This document shows positions 48,383-61,047 of a stretch of 64,000 nt of DNA, piece after piece. The DNA comes from Callaeas wilsoni. Its lineage: Eukaryota; Chordata; Aves; Passeriformes; Callaeidae. The notes below the pieces were generated by a model. It was given only the letters and a program-made list of their open reading frames with translations. It did not search any database and was not told where the DNA came from. Location of the stretch: assembly GCA_013398955.1 (NCBI GenBank), contig VWPU01004452.1:186001-250000 (forward strand), given 5' to 3'. The position numbers were made by a program, and so were the translations under genes. Each line of letters begins with the position of its first letter. Within the stretch, counting starts at the first letter, position 1.

Positions 48383-50757
48383 ACTCTGAAAACTAGAGAA
48401 CAAGTGATTTGAGCTGCAGCCTGAAAAGCAGATTTATCTGAGAAAAATTGGATGTACTTTCAAAATCAAGACATTTTTTGTAAACATATTTGGTGCCAAA
48501 CAATAGCAAATAACACAACACCAATGTATTTTTAATGCACTTCTACCATCTGGATGTTTTTCAGGATTCTGCCCTGTATTTGCAGGACTGACGAAATGAA
48601 TGTTTATTTTCTCTTCCATCACTCCCACTGATCCAAAGTAGCATCAGGAAAATCACACAGATGTTTGCTTATGAAGTGTACCTTATGGGCAGTAGTAGCA
48701 ACCTCCTTATTTGCTGTGTCTAAAAAAAGAAAATCCTTTGGACTAATGACATTGAACTTCTGGGGGTTTTAGTCAACTTCCTCCATAAAACTGTGTCACA
48801 GTTTAATTTCATACCCACTGTGAGATCTCAAACAAATGGAAATAATGTCTTGTATCCATGGTAACAAATGAGATACACTTTACCTGATTTTGAGATGGAA
48901 ATTGAATTAACTTGTCACTGCTGCATAGGTGGTATTGCCTTCAATTCATTTCTATAGGAGAACACACATACCGAGAAGATCACCTTTTGAATGGCTCCTT
49001 TTCCAACAGTGTTTGGTATGCTCTAAAAAAGTCTGTGATCACAAGAAAGGATGTTTTAGTTGTAACTATTTTTGCAACACTTCACAGCACAGCTGTAAGA
49101 ATTTTTTTAATTTTGTCTCTCTGTCTGAAATGTTTTACCAGATACATGACTATAGGTAATGCAGAAAATATCACCTAGTAGTGTTGTTTAATGCTTGAAA
49201 TTATAAGGCTCAATTTTCAGAGGGTATATAATTTCTCCAAATTTTAACCATTTAGTTTAGCATATTCCATGTGGAATAGCAAGCAGAATTCTTTTGAAAA
49301 AAATCCTCAACAAAATCTTTCAGCCATTCCAAGAACAAAGCATGAAAAATACACTTTTATTGTATATTGTCCATCAAATATAATTCTTGAAGAAATGCAC
49401 TTGCCACCTTTATGCTTTGAAACAAAGGCTCAGAATTTGACAGTGAGTCTCTATTGAATTAATGATGTGGTTTCCAGATCCTTTATACAATCTGTCTGAA
49501 ACTGATAGTGTTAGCAAGCCTTTGAAAAAAAGTCAGTTTGCCACATAGGAGATGACACTCATTAGCATGTGTTCGAGTAAATTTTAGATTTTTACTGGTC
49601 ATCCAGGATTGTTCATGAACCACTTCCACAGCAGCACAGCCATCAGTGCAATGTTTAAAGCCTCAAGTTAGTCCTGAGTCTACAGAGCACACCTCCTTAG
49701 CACAGCTCTTAATTTAGTGAGTCAGCACCACCTTTTTGTCAGGCTTGACTGGCCAAGGTATGGGGCCGTGCTTGTATAGCTGTGCTGATTCCTGAACTGA
49801 TACATTTTCCAATAGCCTGGTAATTTTGCATGGTGCTTCATTGCATCATGTAAATGTAGGATAATGTTCTTTCCTCTCATAACTCCCTGAACATGATGGG
49901 CTGAATTTAGCTCCTGCAGGCAAGGGTGTCATCCACAAATCCCCATTTAAATCATGCTTCCATCTACGTTATGTCCAGGAAATGTATACAAGTGCCTACA
50001 GTTCTGCTATTGCACATGCTGTGGTGTATCTGAGACGTTTAAGAGGCACCTCATTGCCCCCATCCCCTAAGGCGCCTGATTCACACTCCTAACACACAGT
50101 GACAGCACAGGCTCCCCTTTGCTGGTGGTGGTGCATCGAAGCCCAGCCACGGGGTTACTGCAGCAGCAGGGGATGCACCGCAGTGCCTCTCTTAAAATTA
50201 GTGCTCGAGCTGGAAAGCAAGAACAAAGGGAACAGTGGTGTGTGCTGGGTGTAGGGCCGACACAAAGGCTGACGCACTGCTGTGAGTGCCACCAACTCAG
50301 CTTGGCACGCCTCAGCAGGAGGCTGAACGTGTTCTGCCCCTGCTGATGACCCACGTGGGTGTCACTCTGATGCAGGGTGATGAAAGTCCACTTTTGTCTT
50401 GTCTTCTTTTTCTCCCCAGACAATACCAATTTAATGTGAATTGCAATGCAGATTGTGAACCTGAACACTCAGAAGCCAAGAGCTGCCTGTGCATTTTGCT
50501 TTGTGTACCTCAGAGACCCTTTCCTGTTTGGTGCCGCAGGCAGAGAGTACACAGTTAATCATCACCTGTTCAATACCTTCCTGTCCTTGCTGTTCAATAT
50601 GCAGCTCAAGGTCTTTCTGCAAAGGCCATATTGCTCCTGACATTTCCTACCAACTAAGGACTTTCTTTTGCAGTTTACTAATCATTTAACGTGTAAAATA
50701 AATAGCACGTGCATCTGAGACTGATACACAGATCTGATAAATGCCAGATGACTAGCA

Positions 50758-50990
50758 ATCATAAAATCACAGAATCATTTAGGTTGTAAAGAACCTTTAA
50801 GACCATCAAATCCAACAATTAACCCAGTATTGCCCAATCCGCCACTAAGCCATGTCCCTAAGCACAGCATCTACACATCTTTTAAACACCTGCAAGGGAT
50901 GGTGACTCCACCACTTTCCTGAGCAGCCTGTTCCAAAGCTTGACAGCCCTTTTGGTGGAGAAATTTTTCCTAATATCCAGAGTAGGACTG
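50758..50990 (-). mobile_element. CR1 LINE, 5'-truncated 3' end, antisense
   Basis: AATCATAAAATCACAGAATC, followed by TTTAGGTTGTAAAGAACC, CATCAAATCCAACAATTAAC, TGAGCAGCCTGTTCCAAAGC and AAATTTTTCCTAATATCCAG, is the reverse complement of about 230 bp of a CR1 3' end. It is a different subfamily variant from the 38.7-kb copy (ATTAACCCAGTATTGCC-type interior). Confidence 0.94.
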
Positions 50991-53936
50991 TTTTATCTGT
51001 GATATGCCTCACTTTTGTGGTTGGGAGGGCAGGAATTGCTGTTGGAGTGCATTGCAGCTCCCTCCTTACGCTCGCTGCTCCCTCAAAGGAGGGTGGTCAG
51101 GGTACATATTTGGTGATGCAGATTGTGAGGAGCACACATTTTCCACAGTACTATCACTGGGAGACAGATTACGACCCTTTTGTCTAATTGAGGTGTCACA
51201 AGAGACATCTCTCAGCTATTTCAGCAAGACTATACACCTCTAAAATACAGTAACTCTTCTGAGTAGAAAATCCAAAGGTAACTAGTGTTGGCTTAACTAT
51301 GCTGCCTTTGAAATTAATTGGATTTCTACTATTCCCAGCCATTGGAGCAGAGCCAATCCATTTTCAGATGGAGCTAGCAGAATTTTTTTTCTACAAGCAA
51401 AGATGGCACTGCTCAGGTCTTTCCCTCCCTTTTTTTCATAGCTTTTTCTCATATAAGTAGAAGAACTGACTATTCCCATGGTCCACACTTGTTCAGTGGG
51501 AGCAGGGACAAAAAGAACATTTCTGTGCAGGAAGTTGTAACAGACAGTAGGGCAGGGCATCGTGAGGTTTTTTAACTCATCAATCTTTTAACCAATCTAC
51601 CACCTATTAAGTTCCAATAAGCCTCAGCTGGCATTGAGGTCTGCAGGTCTCAGATCCTTCACAGGTGTTGTTAACTGTCACAGCCATTCCTTTCTGTCAC
51701 ATACAAACATTCTGAAATGTCAGAAGCCACAGGCACAGATGCTGGTGGCTGAAAATTGCCGAATCTGGTGCTGTGCAAGAGCAATGGCCATTATAACAAT
51801 GATATACTTTTAAATATACAGGTTCTAGTAGCAGTTTAGTGCTGAAATTAAGATCATTGTTGAATAGATGGAGCATGTTATGAATATATTTATTAATACA
51901 GCCTAAGTGCAGAGGAAATTTGTAGCCTTTTTTTATTCCATCTACCTCTTGCTCACCAAACATCTATTCAGCATACAACCCAACCAATGTACTTATGCAT
52001 AACCATAAACTGATTCTTCTCCAAAGCAGCATTAAAGGAGAGTAAATATAAGAGATTTAAAAAAAAAAATCCCTTTTATTTGCATTTTACCTGGTATATA
52101 AACAGACCAGAATAATTATGTTGGAAATGTTTTTAATTGCTGCTCTTACAGTATGAATTCTGGTTAGATCTTTCTTTTTTCCTGTAAAAGTGGTGCTGAA
52201 GTAGTAATGGCAGTACTGATAACCTTATAGGGAATGGATTCAAGTTAAGTGTGAGGGACTGGACCTAACATCCAGATGTTCACTTCCAGGCCTGGCCCTT
52301 CTCTCACCCAGTAGCTGATATTTGAAAACTGGTTAAAAAATATCTCCCAAGAGAGAGAGAAATGTTCCCATAAGTGTTATCTTTGTTCTCTTTTGCTTTT
52401 CAGGACTCTGTACAGTCTAATCCATGTTTAAACTTCCAGAAAGTACTTACTCTTTCTGATTATATTAAAAAAAAAGAAGGAGCAGCTGGCAATTAAGTGC
52501 TATTTATTTACCAGATCTCAGACAAGCCAAATGGGTTCTCTTCACTATTTAACAACCTTTCTTTATTGAAAGTAGTGTTTGATTTCCCACTTCTGCAACC
52601 ACCACTTCAATAATATTAGGGGAGTGTAAATAAGGGCCCACAGATACTTTAAGCACCATATTCCCAACAGCTGTTCTAGTGGTAAGATGGAGGAGAGTAG
52701 CATCTTTTTGCCTGCTAGTGCTGGTAAAGCTAGACTGAGATTGGCAGCAAGAATAAACACATCATAGAGAAATAATTGGGTGCACACATTTTATTTAAAA
52801 TATGAAATAAATCAACTAATATCTTCATTAACATGCTTGTGTAGTCTAGCGATGGTGGAGGACAAATCTTACAAGTTTTACAGTCCAGCGATCTTACATG
52901 AATTTTTTAAAAGATCCTAAATACTAGCATTGGCTTGCTGATTAGAATTTCCAAATGTGTTTGATGCTATCAGTGCTAGGAACTCTGTTTCCATTACTAG
53001 GAATTGTGTTTCAGTGGAAATTACACTGGGTAAATTGATTCTCTTCCATAATATCATTCTTCTAATTAAATTTTTATTCCCCATCAAAATAAATAAAATA
53101 TTTTTTCTTGAATAGCAAATCAAAATACCTGTTTTGGTTTTTTGAGAAAAAGCATGCTGTATCATGCTTATTTTCGCCCCATGAAAGAAGAGATGGGATC
53201 ACACTCATGCTCAAGTGCCACTAACTGGTGAGGAGTTATCCACAACGGATGGTACAGGTGAAAGGCTGGAGAAGATGAAGATGTTATGACTAGATGATCC
53301 TGTCTTCTTTTGACTGTGCATCATGCACGGCGCCAACTTGTCACCTTGTAGGACAGATATGAGGGCAGATGGAACATGATGCTCATTTGGGATCAGCCCA
53401 CTTTCTTTGATCAGGATCAGGATCCACTCACCTGCTGTCAGTAAAGTCGAGGGCTATGTGATATTCCAATCACCTCATTTAGCAAAGGTAAGAGGGAGCT
53501 TTATTGATGAGCTGCAGCAGGCTTTGGTCAGGCTTCTCCGCTTCACAGGCCTTGTGTAATCTGCTGTGAAACTCAGATCCCAGAGAGGGATCCCTGATGC
53601 TATAGTGCTAAGTGTTTTATTAGTAAATTTAAATATTCTGAGAGGATTCTGTAAGGTTCCTAAGGACTTGGTCTTTTCTTCATTTGCTGCAAAAGTCCAT
53701 AGCTGACTGAAGAAAACTTGTCTTTCTTGACGAGTAAGAGATATACTTGAAAATTTCTTGGCAGAGGAAAGCTGTAGGCTGTCTCTTAAACCATTCATTG
53801 CACCACCCATGTTCTCCTTTCCTCTGCTGCCCAGCCCTCAACACTGACTCTTGTAGCTGATGTGGCTGAATTGCTAAGCCTCATAGAAACAAAAGAAATT
53901 GAGAGCTAATTCTCTGGTATCTATTGGCTGTTCTCT

Positions 53937-54240
53937 AGAATCCTAGAAAAACTTAAGTCAGAAGGTACATCTGAAGGTCATGTACACCTCTGCTCAAAAC
54001 AGGGGCATCTCTGGAGCCATTCCAGTTTTTTCAGGACCTTGTCCAGCTATGGTCTCACTACCCCCAAGGATGGAGAGTCCACACCTTCACTGAGCCTTTG
54101 TTCAAGAGGCTGGCTACCCTCACTGTGGAATATTTTCCTTATATGTAATAAAAATGTTTCTTGCTTAATATGTGTCCCTTTGTCCTCAACCCTTACTCAA
54201 GAAAAGCCTGACTCCACCTCCTCTGTAACCTCCCCCTAGG
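53937..54240 (-). mobile_element. CR1 LINE, older antisense copy
   Basis: AGAATCCTAGAAAAACTTAA, then CAGAAGGTACATCTGAAGGT, TTTCAGGACCTTGTCCAGC, CCAAGGATGGAGAGTCCACA and TTTGTCCTCAACCC, correspond to an older CR1 subfamily 3' end in antisense. About 300 bp and clearly more diverged than the other copies. The right edge is approximate. Confidence 0.8.
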
Positions 54241-57200
54241 TAGTTTCAGTGTCTGCGTCCATCTGTCTGTTCTCTCTTTTGGTTTGTGGCCTGCCTGCAA
54301 CTACTCTGAGCACTGTAGAGCTGTAGGACCTCTGGAGTCAGTCCTGTAGCAGGGGAAGGGAAGCATAGCAAACACCTCCCTAAGGAATCAGCTGGACAGA
54401 TTTTTTCTTTGGTGCCACCACACGCATTCAGCCATCAGGTGTGTGTCCAGTTCCCCAGCCCCCTCTGAGGTGGTTAACCTGCAGAGCAAACGTGTTCAGC
54501 ATGGTCTTTGCCTCTGGCCAGAGAGCCAGGAAAACTCACTTTGCAGGTGAATGCCCGTCAAGCGGGAGCTGGGCATCCACCTGCAGATCTTCACCAGCCC
54601 TCTTTTGTCATTGCAAACCCCATTATCCATCCGAATGCCATCCATACAGCCAAGGACACAGCCAGGCCCTGAGAGCTGGCAGGGATGAGAAACATTGTAC
54701 TATTACACTGTGTTTCTTTTTAATCCCTTAAAAAACCTAAACCCACAGTCATACTCTTTTTTTTAATAATGCCTTGCTGCAACATGGCTAACTTCCTTGA
54801 GGGCTCATTTCTAAAGCTTCTTTGACTTGTCTTTCACATTCTCCTGTTTCCTTGGTGATTTGTCAGGCCTCATCAGCGTCTTGTTACTAATGCATATTTG
54901 CTCAGCTGGGAAGTCACTTTCTCATTATTCAAGCCTGCCATGTGCTGGCCATTTGTGCTATGAAATCTTGTCTTGCAAAAAGAGAAAGACACTCTTCCAG
55001 ACAGTCCATGGAAGTACCGGGAGAGAGATTTGTATTTTTATTTTGCAAATGGTTGATTTCATTTTAATTCATTATTTCCTTTCCTCCTACCTAAGGATGA
55101 TTCTGAAAGGAAACATTTACCATCCTTCCCGTCTGTGTTTGTGAACAGCTTCTAAGAATTTTGAAACATTAATTTCCTTGCGATTTTTGTCATTTTCCAT
55201 TTGGCAAACTCTTAACTTGTTTTACTTTATATAAAATAAATTTAGAAAAGACAGGACAAGACTTTACTTAGGGAAAAAGAAAAAAATATAATAAAACACC
55301 GGAAATTGCTGTTGTAAGTGAGTGCTTTAATTTTTAGGTGAACTCTGCAGTCATTTGAATGCCTATGATTTCATACTCTTCAGATCTCTGATTCTAGTGT
55401 AGTTTAGGGGAAAAGACTTCACTTTTGCACAAGTGAGGACTGTTTCCCAGGGTTACTGTTTTACATGCATACCTTGGTTTCTTTTGGACTGAAAAAAGTA
55501 GCATTGGTTGGTATACAGCCTGCCTATCTGAGACACATAAGTTCCACCTTCTTTTTAGGCACCTAACAAATCCATTTTTCCTGTATAGGGATATATTTCC
55601 TATAGGTAGTAAGTGGAGAGTAATATGAATATGTTTCTCCTACATATTATATGGGCAGGAAAATCCAGTTTGCATGAGTTCACTGGGTGTTGAAGATGAC
55701 CATTCGACTGAGTTGGCTCAGTTAAGCTGTGTAAGAGCATCCCTCTTTGACTGATACACTAATTTCAGAGACATTTGACGCAAATCCTTTCTGGACATTC
55801 TGCAGCTACTCCGTAAATGGGAGAGTCTGTGCCTCCTTCCTGTGGCTGAACAGGCTGGGTTTACTGAAATTGCCTGCACAATTGCTCCCACCCCAGAGGT
55901 GTTCTTTTGCCTGCTCCTCTTTACTGCCCTTTCTTTAAGGTCTTTGTAACCTTTTCATACTTCATTTCAAGCACCTATAGAGATAATCATAAACAAAATA
56001 GCAGGGGCAGGACCATTCAGCAGTATAACTGCTAAACTTGTGGCAAATGCTGGCTTTCCTTTTTCATTATTCTGTCAGCCTTACAGCATCCTAAGTACAG
56101 TCTCAGGCCCTGCAGTTGCTTCTGATCTGCCTCCCCTTTCTTTGCATGCAAAGTTGATGGTTTCATGCTGGAAATCATACTTTCCTTTTGGGATCCTTCT
56201 CTGTCCTAGGCTTGGGATGCCACCACACTTCTTGGTATGTCCGTAATCTTTATTCAAATGCACGCTGCCTTTTGGGGAGCAATGACGAACTGTGGGCAGG
56301 GAGGAGGAGAGGGAAGAGAAGGAGTATTTCATGGCTGCACAGTGCTACACAACAACAAGCTATTACTTTCCCTTTAGGACTTCTCATATATTTCAAGGCA
56401 GTGTGTGCTGTTCAGTTGTTAGCATTCTTGGCCACACTGGCACTGCATTGTACACAGCCTGAGTAATTCAGCTGGCTTCAATAATGCCATCTATATTTAA
56501 TGTTTCAGAAGCTGCGAAGATTGGTTTAAGATGGTAATTTTCTGTCTGCGCTTTTGAGATCTATGCAATATGGGTGGTACTGAACTGTCTCTGGCAGGGA
56601 TTCAGCATTGGAGTGGGAATGTGTGAAAAAAAAATCAAAATAAAACACACACCCTCTTTCGCCCCACATAATGAAATTAGCTACCCACTTATTATGCACA
56701 GGGAGGGTTTGGTCCTCATGAATGAAGGAAGCTTAACACGGAATGGTGATACCTACCATTTCTACACAGAGCAGTTCCAGAGTTGCCACTGGAAACAATG
56801 TCTTGCATTTTTTGGTGAGGGGCCTAAAATGCGTTGATTGATCCCTGGACAGACAACCAGGAGGTTCATTCTTTCTGCTTTCCCATCTCTTCTCTGGAAA
56901 TACCAGTAAGAGGATATTAGTGATGTCTACCAGACTGATCTGGTCCTACCACACAGCTCCATCTCCTAGGGTCAAGCTGGCAGCCATGGTGGCAAACGCT
57001 TTTGGTTGCACATAGACCAGCTGAGCTTCCAGACTGCTACTGGTGGAGCTCTGCAGGTGTCTCTCTTCAGGATCATCAGAGCTGTGATGAGCTCTGTGAT
57101 GTGCTTTTCTACTTCCTGACACTTGCATTCTGGTTCAGGGAAAAGACACTTGCATAACATGCAGGGCACCCTCACAGACCCAAAGAATTGCACACTGAGT

Positions 57201-57261
57201 ACATGGAAGACAACAGAAATATGAGCCAGTTATTTCCTGGGTGTATAGCCATGAAATAGCT

Positions 57262-57320
57262 ATAGTTCCCCAGTTCTTTGAAATAGTTCCCCAGTTCTTT
57301 GCCTGATAAAACTGGGGAAC
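57262..57320. repeat. Tandem duplication with inverted arm (potential hairpin)
   Basis: ATAGTTCCCCAGTTCTTTG occurs at 57262 and again at 57283 (period 21 bp). ACTGGGGAAC at 57311-57320 is the exact reverse complement of the GTTCCCCAGT core of both copies, so either copy can pair with it. Confidence 0.85.
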
Positions 57321-58453
57321 TTCTGTCTGAATGCTGTGTCATAAAGCTGGGGCATCAGGGCTTAAAGGGAATGGCCAGAGATGTAAGAAAAGATTGAAAG
57401 AACAGACACTTGTATGGCTGTGGTGACCATAGGTGTGGTAGATGGGTTTCCTACACAGGGAAACTCTCGCAGAAAGGCTGTGTGAGATGGCAAAATAGGT
57501 GGAACAGTATCAGACAGCATAAACATTGAAACCAAGACTATTTTTTTTATTTTGATTGATTGTGGAGTATACTTGCAAGAAATTTGAAGGGCAGAAGAAA
57601 TATCTATAGGATCAATTTTTAATAAGCACATATACGTATGAAAAACAAAGTAATTCTGAATAATTAATACCTTCATCTTGGCATCATTCATTATAATCTT
57701 TATGGAAAGGCTGTCTGTTTATAAGCAGGCGTGACAGCAGTCCCTGTTATGAAACTTGTCTCATTCCTGCCAGTGCAAGATCCTTTTCCTGTTTGCTTCT
57801 AACTTTGCCAAACATCACATGTTTGTGCTGAAATTTTTCAGGCTGTTCATCTGCCTTAGGCTGATATTTTTTTCAAATTTATTTCTTCATTTTCCAAAAT
57901 GAGACCAAAAGAGAAAAATATCCTGTTTGGCAGGTATAACTCCTTGTTACAACTTCTTGGTGGCTGCATCAACCGCTCAGGAAAAAGAAATATCCAAACC
58001 CGACCCATATAAAATTAGCAGGTTCTGCAGCTTTTAGAGATAAATACGAGGGAGAGAAAAAGAAAGTTAAAGCCCCAAGGGATGGCTCCAAATTTTAAAT
58101 AATTTTGACGTCTTTGGGATTTGAATGGGAAAGTCCGAGTCCTGTGAGCAAAAAACCTTATGTATGACTGGGAATAGGGTATCTTAGTTACAGTTGCTCT
58201 GCTTTCCACTCCTGTGAAAATAAGACACATTTACTGTCTTTGAAGCCTATGCACACACAGCAAACCTTCAGTAGTTGACAGTTTAACCACTAAGACTGCT
58301 GGAAGGTTTTATCTCATATCAAGCGCTTTGTAGCTCATACTGCAATGAGAATGCACACTCTTTTACCCCAGGGAAACTGAGAATGTTGGATATTTTCCTG
58401 GAATTCCTGCTCCTCACTGGTCCAGAGCCAAGTAAAAAGATGCAGAGCATCAC

Positions 58454-58474
58454 ATCTCCCTCTCTCTCTCTCTC
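58454..58474. repeat. (CT)n microsatellite
   Basis: A short TCTCCCTCTCTCTCTCTCTC run in the intron. Confidence 0.85.
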
Positions 58475-60939
58475 ATGCTCTCAGTGTCTTCCACACCAAT
58501 TCCTTCCATGCTCGGACAGTTTTGGAAAAATTGCCTTAAACGCAAAACAGGAAAAGTCAAGATCAAAGGAAGAGATATATAATTAGACTAAATGACAGTG
58601 GGAGATCACAGTGTGAGATGTGAAAATAAAACAGTGGAAGTTTGCGAACTGATCCACAATATGTAAAATGTGGCCATGGAAGAACCATGGGGATGGGGTG
58701 GGTGGGATACAGAAGAAGGTTTTAGTTCATTTGTGTAAACAAGTTCAACCCAAGAGCCAATCTTGGTTTCCTCTTTGTAACAGTCATTTAGTAGTGAAAG
58801 GATATTCAGGGGCAAGATGAACTGAAAACTCACTTGAGATCTTCCAGATGTAAGTTTATGCTGTTCAGAAGGATGGTCTGTAGGGTTTCTCCCAGAAGCT
58901 GGAGTAAAATTCTCTCAACCATCTCATCCATCTCTCAAGGATGAAAGTGGAGTCTGGCCACACTGGTGAGACATAACTGCTCGGAGAAGAGACTGAAATG
59001 GGGGCAAAGACTCCTTCCTCATGATATGTTCAGGTGTGTGAGGTCAAACAGGTTGCAGCTGCAAAGCAGAGGACATCTCACCGGCTGCTCTTAGGTGACA
59101 GTCTGCTTATCACACCTCAGGTGTTTCAGCTAGTGACCACTGGGAGGGCTGATGGCATCTTTCTGGTGTCTTGCAGTCTCTGCTTCTCTTCTAAGGACTG
59201 AAGTCCATTCTTTCTAAATTGCAGACATCAGCTAGAACTATCTTAGGTGAAACTTAATGGTATGTTATAATGTGAGTTTACACGGGGTGACCAGATGGTC
59301 CCTTCTGCATGGGAACCTGCATGGGTATCAGCGTGTGGCCTATGGCAGCGTACACAAATCCAGTGTATCTTCTGAAAATGTGGGAAGTAGTACCCAACAG
59401 GCAAGGTGAGCACGTTCCTGTTCAAGAAATACCAAAGAAGAGCTTCCCACACAATAGTTGGTTGGGTATGAGCCTCAGTGGAAGAGACCCAGATATTTCA
59501 TGGAAAAATCTTGAGATTTCGAAATGCTCTTTTGCTGTGGTAGAGCAAAAACACATACCAGAAGGCCTCTTGAAGGCTCCCAGGGAACAATCCAGGCAGC
59601 ATGATCCATCAAAAAGCTAACCAACCCAGCTGGACTGTAGAGTGTGTGAGATATAATCAGACATATACCCACATGTGTTTTTACTTCAGTGGCTGAATTA
59701 ATCCATCATACTGATGTTCTGATACTGATACTTACAACACAAATACACTACCAATAATTCCACCAGTCCCTGAAATGTCATCTGTTTCCAAGTCACTCTG
59801 AAAACAATGCTGACACCAACTCCTTTGATGCCTGGGACTTCCAGTGCAGTGGAACAACGCCAAGACTTTTTCTAGGTTTGCTATCTGTAACTTACCAAGA
59901 TGCTGAACACCTGCAACATCAGTTTGAGTCAGCCACCAGCCCTAAGCACAACCATAAACTAAGCTTTAGATGTAGGTACATGGTTAAATCAGTAATGCAC
60001 GTTACTAAAGCAATTAGTAGTTCAATTAGTCCTTTAAATGGAATGTGCTTACGAGCAATATGTTGCCCCAGAAAATCATAGTTTCCTTTCTTGTTCACTG
60101 AGAGAAAACACATAAACTCTTTTCTTAACCTGTTTGTCTGCTCTTGCTCTTCATCAGTGTCTAACATTCTTCGCATCAATACAAAAATATATAACTATTT
60201 CAGAATTAATTAAATCTACTGACCTGCTTTTCACAGTCACAATAAATCTATGCAGAATCTAAAGCTAGCCAAGACCAGGGGACGTGGGCTTTCAAATATG
60301 CTCCTTCATCCCAGAATTCTCTTCATAAAAATAGATTTTGGTCATGGCTTTTTGTTTTGATAATAGATCAGCAGTCTTCCTGGCTGATATATTGATTGTA
60401 GGGCATCAGTCTTCCTGATCTAATAAAATATCACAGCACAAGACAAAAAAAAAGGAAAGCTTTTGTCTTCTTGGCAAGTCAGTCTGAAAGCTTTCCAGAA
60501 TATTGCCTTGCATAGAATGAAAATGGCTGTGGGCCAATGACTAATTATATTAAAGGGCTGTGCTTTTAAATTATTTATGTACCACAGTGTTTACCCCAGT
60601 ATTATTTAAACCACCGCATATACTTCTACAAATAAGATTTTGGTTCAGATGAATCTGTCACTCTATGGGTGATATACTGTACCAGGAGTTTCTACTTTAA
60701 TGTAACAAATAGCTTAATGCACATTAACAGATGCATTACTTGTGGAGCACTGCTGCAGAAGGAGATGCAGATGAAAATAATTTACCTCTGGTCCATTTAG
60801 ACACAGCAGATTATGCAACAATAATAAATATAGGAGCCGACTGCAAAAAATTATATGAAATGAGGATTTCTCAAACTGGGGGTTTTAAACTGCTTTGGAT
60901 CCAGACGATGCTAACCAGAAACTTTTTTTGTTTGTGCAG

Positions 60940-61047
60940 CAATTGCTGAGCATACAGGAAGAATTAAATAACAAAAAATCTGAACTGGAGCATGCAAAGG
61001 AAGAGCAAACGCATACACAAGCGATGCTTAAAGTCCTGCAGGAACAG
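60940..61047 (+). CDS. ENOX1: ENOX1 exon 5 of window (108 bp, coiled coil continuation)
   Basis: Acceptor TTTGTTTGTGCAG, strong donor GTGAGT at 61048. It is exactly 36 codons in phase 0 at both ends: QLLSIQEELNNKKSELEH, AKEEQTHTQAMLKVLQEQ. It continues the exon 4 coiled coil across the junction (QGMQQ-QLLSIQEEL). Because it is phase 0/0 and a multiple of three, skipping it would keep the frame. It matches ENOX1 (QEELNNKKSELE) and not ENOX2 (which has QEEYKKKEAELE here, from memory). Read-through into the intron adds about a dozen residues before a TAG at 61081. No cysteine. Confidence 0.97.

Larger units (their letters stand above)
45990..60939 (+). other. ENOX1: ENOX1 intron, 15.0 kb, phase 0
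   Basis: Contents recognised: a pyrimidine-rich tract (48321-48382), CR1 copies (50758-50990, 53937-54240), a GC-richer patch (50050-50350), a 21-bp-period duplication with a complementary arm (57262-57320) and a CT microsatellite (58454-58474). The rest, including 46.0-48.3, 51.0-53.9, 54.3-57.2 and 58.5-60.9 kb, shows no exon or identifiable repeat to me. Confidence 0.9.

Noticed and set aside
56972..57193. Minus-strand frame with cysteine-rich start and helical stretch (CKCQEVEKHITELITAL)
   Set aside because: It briefly looked like a fragment of a coding repeat, but no second block in order or frame could be found to support a family.
8898..61047. Assignment to ENOX2
   Set aside because: Exons 3 to 5 carry ENOX1-type residues (no EEMTE, LTKDQQLQFLQQ, QEELNNKKSELE) instead of the ENOX2 forms.
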